Part shown: one piece after another, positions 14,036 to 16,409 of the stretch
How the letters are laid out: every line of letters begins with the position of its first letter
Numbering within the stretch: the stretch's first letter is position 1
From: Falsiroseomonas sp035644895
Lineage (GTDB): Bacteria > Pseudomonadota > Alphaproteobacteria > Acetobacterales > Acetobacteraceae
Assembly: GCA_035644895.1 (NCBI GenBank)
Contig: DASQNQ010000235.1
Coordinates: 1 to 16,409, forward strand
Direction of reading: 5' to 3'
DNA: 16,409 nt
Notes under the pieces: generated by a model
The model's database searches: none
What the model was told of the DNA's origin: nothing
The model's input: the letters and a program-made list of their open reading frames with translations, nothing else
Made by a program: the position numbers and the translations under genes

Positions 14036-15537
14036 GCCTCCGGCTCCACCAGCGCGGCGAAGCGCCCACGCTCGACCAACCCGCGCACGGCCGCGATGTC
14101 GGGCGCCATCACGCGGTCCGCATCCCAGGCCGGCGCGACGCCACGCACCAGCGCATGCGCCGCCTCCAGCTTCGGGGAGGATTGCAGCGGACGGTGGAAC
14201 TCGATGCCCTGCGCCGCGGCCAGCAGCTCGACCGACAGGATCGCGGCCAGGTTCTCCGCCATCTCCGCCAGCCGCAGGGCGGCGCCGGTTGCCATGCTGA
14301 CATGGTCCTCCTGGTTCGCCGAGGTCGGCAGGCTGTCCACGGAGCGCGGCGCGGCGAGCGCCCGGTTCTCCGCAACGAGCGCGGCGGCGGTGACATGCGC
14401 CAGCATGAAGCCGGAGTTCACGCCGCTCTCGGCCACCAGGAAGGCCGGCAAACCGGAGTTGAGTGCCGGATCGGTCAGCAGGGCGATGCGCCGCTCGCTG
14501 ATCGAGCCAAGCTCGGCCAGCGCCAGCGCGATGGCATCTGCCGCGAAGGCCACCGGCTCCGCGTGGAAGTTGCCGCCCGATAGCACGGCGCCGTCCTCCA
14601 TCACCAGCGGGTTGTCGGTGACCGCGTTCGCCTCGCGCTCCAGCACCTGCGCGGCGTGGCCCATCAGGTCCAGGCAGGCGCCCGCCACCTGCGGCTGGCA
14701 GCGGAGCGAGTAGGGGTCCTGCACGCGCGGGTCCCCCTCCCGATGGCTCTCGCGGATCTCGCTGCCCGAGAGCAGCGCACGCAGCACGGCCGCGGCGCGC
14801 ACCTGCCCGGGCTGGCCGCGCAGCGCGTGGATGCGTGCGTCGAAGGGCGTGTCGGAGCCGCGGGCGGCGTCCACGCTCATCGCCCCCGCGACGAGGGAGG
14901 TGCGCCACAGATCCTCCGCCGCGAACAGCGCTGCAAGCGCAAGAGCCGTGCTCACCTGCGTGCCGTTCAGCAGCGCCAGCCCCTCCTTCGGCCCGAGGTC
15001 GAGCGGCGCGAGCCTGGCGCGGCGCATCGCCTCCGCCCCCGGCAGGACGGCGCCGCCGCAGAAGGCCTCGCCCTCGCCGATCAGGACCAGGGAGAGGTGC
15101 GCGAGGGGCGCGAGGTCGCCCGAGGCGCCGACCGATCCCTTGGCCGGTATGGCGGGAAGCACGTCGTGTTCGAGCAGCGCGAGCAGCGCCTCCACCAGAA
15201 CCGGCCGGACCGCCGACGCCCCGCGTGCGAGGGACAGCGCCTTCAGCCCGAGGATGAGGCGCACGACCGGCGCTGGCAGGAAGGGCCCGACGCCCGCCGC
15301 GTGCGAACGGATCAGGTTCACCTGCAACTGCCGCAGCCGGTCCTCCGGGATGCGCGTGCTGGCAAGCTTCCCGAAGCCGGTGTTGACGCCGTAGAGCGCC
15401 TCACCGCTCGCGAGCCGCGCCTCCAGCGCCGCGACGGAGCGTTCGACATCTCCGCGCCATGATGCGTTCAGGGCAAGCGGGCTGCCCTCCATCACCGTGC
15501 GCAAATCGCGCAGCGTGGCGGTCCCGGCCCGGATCAT
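14032..15537 (-). CDS. hutH: Histidine ammonia-lyase (histidase)
   Basis: A 501-residue enzyme that deaminates L-histidine to trans-urocanate. The Ala-Ser-Gly triad (138-140, in GSVGASGDLAPLAHLS) would cyclise by itself to the MIO electrophile. Other family marks are YGVNTGFGKLA at 49-59, LLNGTQVSTALA, QDPYSLRCQPQV and NQEDHVSM. The length is close to the usual 500-510 residues. The start at 15537 is set by the 4-base ATGA overlap with hutU, and the end overlaps hutI in the same way. The order U-H-I with coupled translation keeps the three enzymes in step. All catalytic motifs I know of are intact. Confidence 0.97.
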   Translation of the reverse strand: MIRAGTATLRDLRTVMEGSPLALNASWRGDVERSVAALEARLASGEALYGVNTGFGKLASTRIPEDRLRQLQVNLIRSHAAGVGPFLPAPVVRLILGLKALSLARGASAVRPVLVEALLALLEHDVLPAIPAKGSVGASGDLAPLAHLSLVLIGEGEAFCGGAVLPGAEAMRRARLAPLDLGPKEGLALLNGTQVSTALALAALFAAEDLWRTSLVAGAMSVDAARGSDTPFDARIHALRGQPGQVRAAAVLRALLSGSEIRESHREGDPRVQDPYSLRCQPQVAGACLDLMGHAAQVLEREANAVTDNPLVMEDGAVLSGGNFHAEPVAFAADAIALALAELGSISERRIALLTDPALNSGLPAFLVAESGVNSGFMLAHVTAAALVAENRALAAPRSVDSLPTSANQEDHVSMATGAALRLAEMAENLAAILSVELLAAAQGIEFHRPLQSSPKLEAAHALVRGVAPAWDADRVMAPDIAAVRGLVERGRFAALVEPEA

Positions 15538-16409
15538 GCGCCGAGCATCGGCAGATCGAGGCCAGTCTCCCGCGCGCAGTTGCGGGCGATGTCGTAGCCG
15601 GCATCGGCATGCCGCATCACGCCCGTCGCCGGGTCGTTCCACAGCACGCGGCGCAGCCTCCGCGCCGCGCCCTCGGTCCCATCGGCCACGATCACCATGC
15701 CGGCGTGCTGGCTGAACCCCATGCCGACGCCGCCGCCATGGTGCAGCGACACCCAGGTCGCGCCGGAGGCGGTGTTGAGCAGCGCGTTCAGCAGCGGCCA
15801 GTCGGAGACGGCATCGGACCCGTCCAGCATCGCCTCCGTCTCCCGGTTCGGGCTTGCCACGCTGCCGGAGTCCAGGTGGTCGCGCCCGATCACGACGGGC
15901 GCCGACAGCTCCCCGCGCGCCACCATCTCGTTGAAGGCAAGCCCCAGCCGGTGCCGCTGCCCGAGTCCCACCCAGCAGATGCGCGCGGGCAGCCCCTGGA
16001 AGGCGATGCGCGCCTGCGCCATGTCCAGCCAGCGGTGCAGGTGCGCGTCGTCCGGGATCAGCTCGCGCACCTTCGCATCCGTGCGGCGGATGTCCTCCGG
16101 GTCACCCGAAAGGGCCGCCCAGCGGAACGGCCCGATGCCGCGGCAGAACAGCGGCCGGATGTAGGCCGGCACGAAGCCCGGGAAGCCGAAGGCGCCCTGG
16201 AGGCCCTCCTCCTTCGCCATCTGCCGGATGTTGTTGCCGTAGTCGAGCACGGCCGACCCCATGCGCTTGAAGTCGAGCATCGCCTGCACATGCGCGACCA
16301 TGCTGCGCTTCGCGGCGGCGGCGACGGCGGCCGGATCGCTCTCCCGCTTCGCTTCCCACTCGGCCAGCGTCCAGCCGGCGGGCAGGTAGCCGTTCGCGGG
16401 GTCGTGCGC
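15534..16409 (-). CDS. hutU: Urocanate hydratase, C-terminal 291 residues (5' end outside window)
   Basis: The frame is open to the right edge, so roughly half of the usual 550-560 residues is visible. The urocanase signature FQGLPARICW, with the catalytic Cys (residue 145 of the visible part), is present. So are YGNNIRQMA, FCRGIGPFRWAALSGDPEDI-type NAD-contact sequence, GRDHLDSGSVASP and SLHHGGGVGMGFSQHAG. It hydrates urocanate to imidazolonepropionate using a tightly bound NAD+ as electrophile. The stop overlaps the hutH start as ATGA. The operon's promoter, any HutC-type operator and any hutG or hutF gene would lie to the right, beyond this window, or elsewhere. Confidence 0.97.
   Translation of the reverse strand, partial: AHDPANGYLPAGWTLAEWEAKRESDPAAVAAAAKRSMVAHVQAMLDFKRMGSAVLDYGNNIRQMAKEEGLQGAFGFPGFVPAYIRPLFCRGIGPFRWAALSGDPEDIRRTDAKVRELIPDDAHLHRWLDMAQARIAFQGLPARICWVGLGQRHRLGLAFNEMVARGELSAPVVIGRDHLDSGSVASPNRETEAMLDGSDAVSDWPLLNALLNTASGATWVSLHHGGGVGMGFSQHAGMVIVADGTEGAARRLRRVLWNDPATGVMRHADAGYDIARNCARETGLDLPMLGA

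Noticed and set aside
13244..14713. A 489-codon plus-strand open frame opposite hutI and hutH
   Set aside because: The opposite strand encodes two unmistakable enzymes, and this frame shows no domain and changes character midway.
14036..14908. N-terminal extension of hutI in its own open frame
   Set aside because: The extension lies entirely over hutH in another frame and has no family similarity. The start at 14035 gives the normal HutI length and the same ATGA overlap as the other junctions.
1..16409. Search by eye for CRISPR arrays, tRNA genes, insertion sequences, attachment sites and integrase or phage genes
   Set aside because: No spaced direct repeats, cloverleaf-like sequences, transposase motifs or target-site duplications were seen. 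The region looks like ordinary metabolic chromosome.

Overview
The window is a gene-dense stretch of a very GC-rich bacterial chromosome. Codon use is strongly G/C-ending, Shine-Dalgarno sequences are GGAG-like, and stop/start overlaps are tight. The gene set (CUT1-type ABC importer with a Tat-type binding protein, YdcH-like protein, CBS-BON protein, hut genes, Rieske oxygenase) suggests an alphaproteobacterium, perhaps a Roseomonas-like member of the Acetobacteraceae. The taxonomic call is inference. I see no rRNA, tRNA, CRISPR array, insertion sequence or phage gene, and no gene-free stretch reaches 300 bases.

Left part (1-3994): the catalytic C-terminal part of a Rieske-type oxygenase enters from the left edge. 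It converges on a two-gene minus-strand unit encoding a D-2-hydroxyacid dehydrogenase and then an aldehyde dehydrogenase. The two convergent stop codons share one perfect 10-bp-arm hairpin. A short-chain dehydrogenase is transcribed divergently from the hydroxyacid dehydrogenase. Together these look like redox steps for catabolism of small carbonyl/hydroxy acids or an aromatic compound. The substrate cannot be read from sequence.

Middle left (3999-8280): a complete four-gene CUT1-family ABC importer on the minus strand, in the order ATPase, Tat-exported binding protein, MalF-like permease, MalG-like permease. The spacings are 31 bp, 2 bp and an 8-bp overlap. It probably imports a sugar, polyol or similar small organic solute for the neighbouring dehydrogenases.

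Middle (8444-11188, plus strand): a Bcr/CflA-type drug-efflux MFS protein, a likely terminator and promoter, then a tightly spaced pair. The pair is a cysteine-dioxygenase-family thiol dioxygenase and an EamA-type DMT exporter. The dioxygenase carries all iron ligands, the Ser-His-Tyr triad, an Arg at the substrate-carboxylate position and a Cys at the place of the mammalian Cys-Tyr cofactor. The pair suggests thiol or cysteine homeostasis.

Right part (11252-16409, all minus strand): a YdcH/DUF465-type small protein, a CBS-CBS-BON protein with a striking 17-bp palindrome upstream, and a histidine-utilisation operon. In transcription order the operon is hutU (partial), hutH, hutI and a PaaI-like thioesterase. 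Every junction in it is a 4-base ATGA overlap. It converts histidine to urocanate, imidazolonepropionate and formiminoglutamate. The enzyme for the last step (HutG or HutF) is not in the window, and the thioesterase is an unexpected last member.
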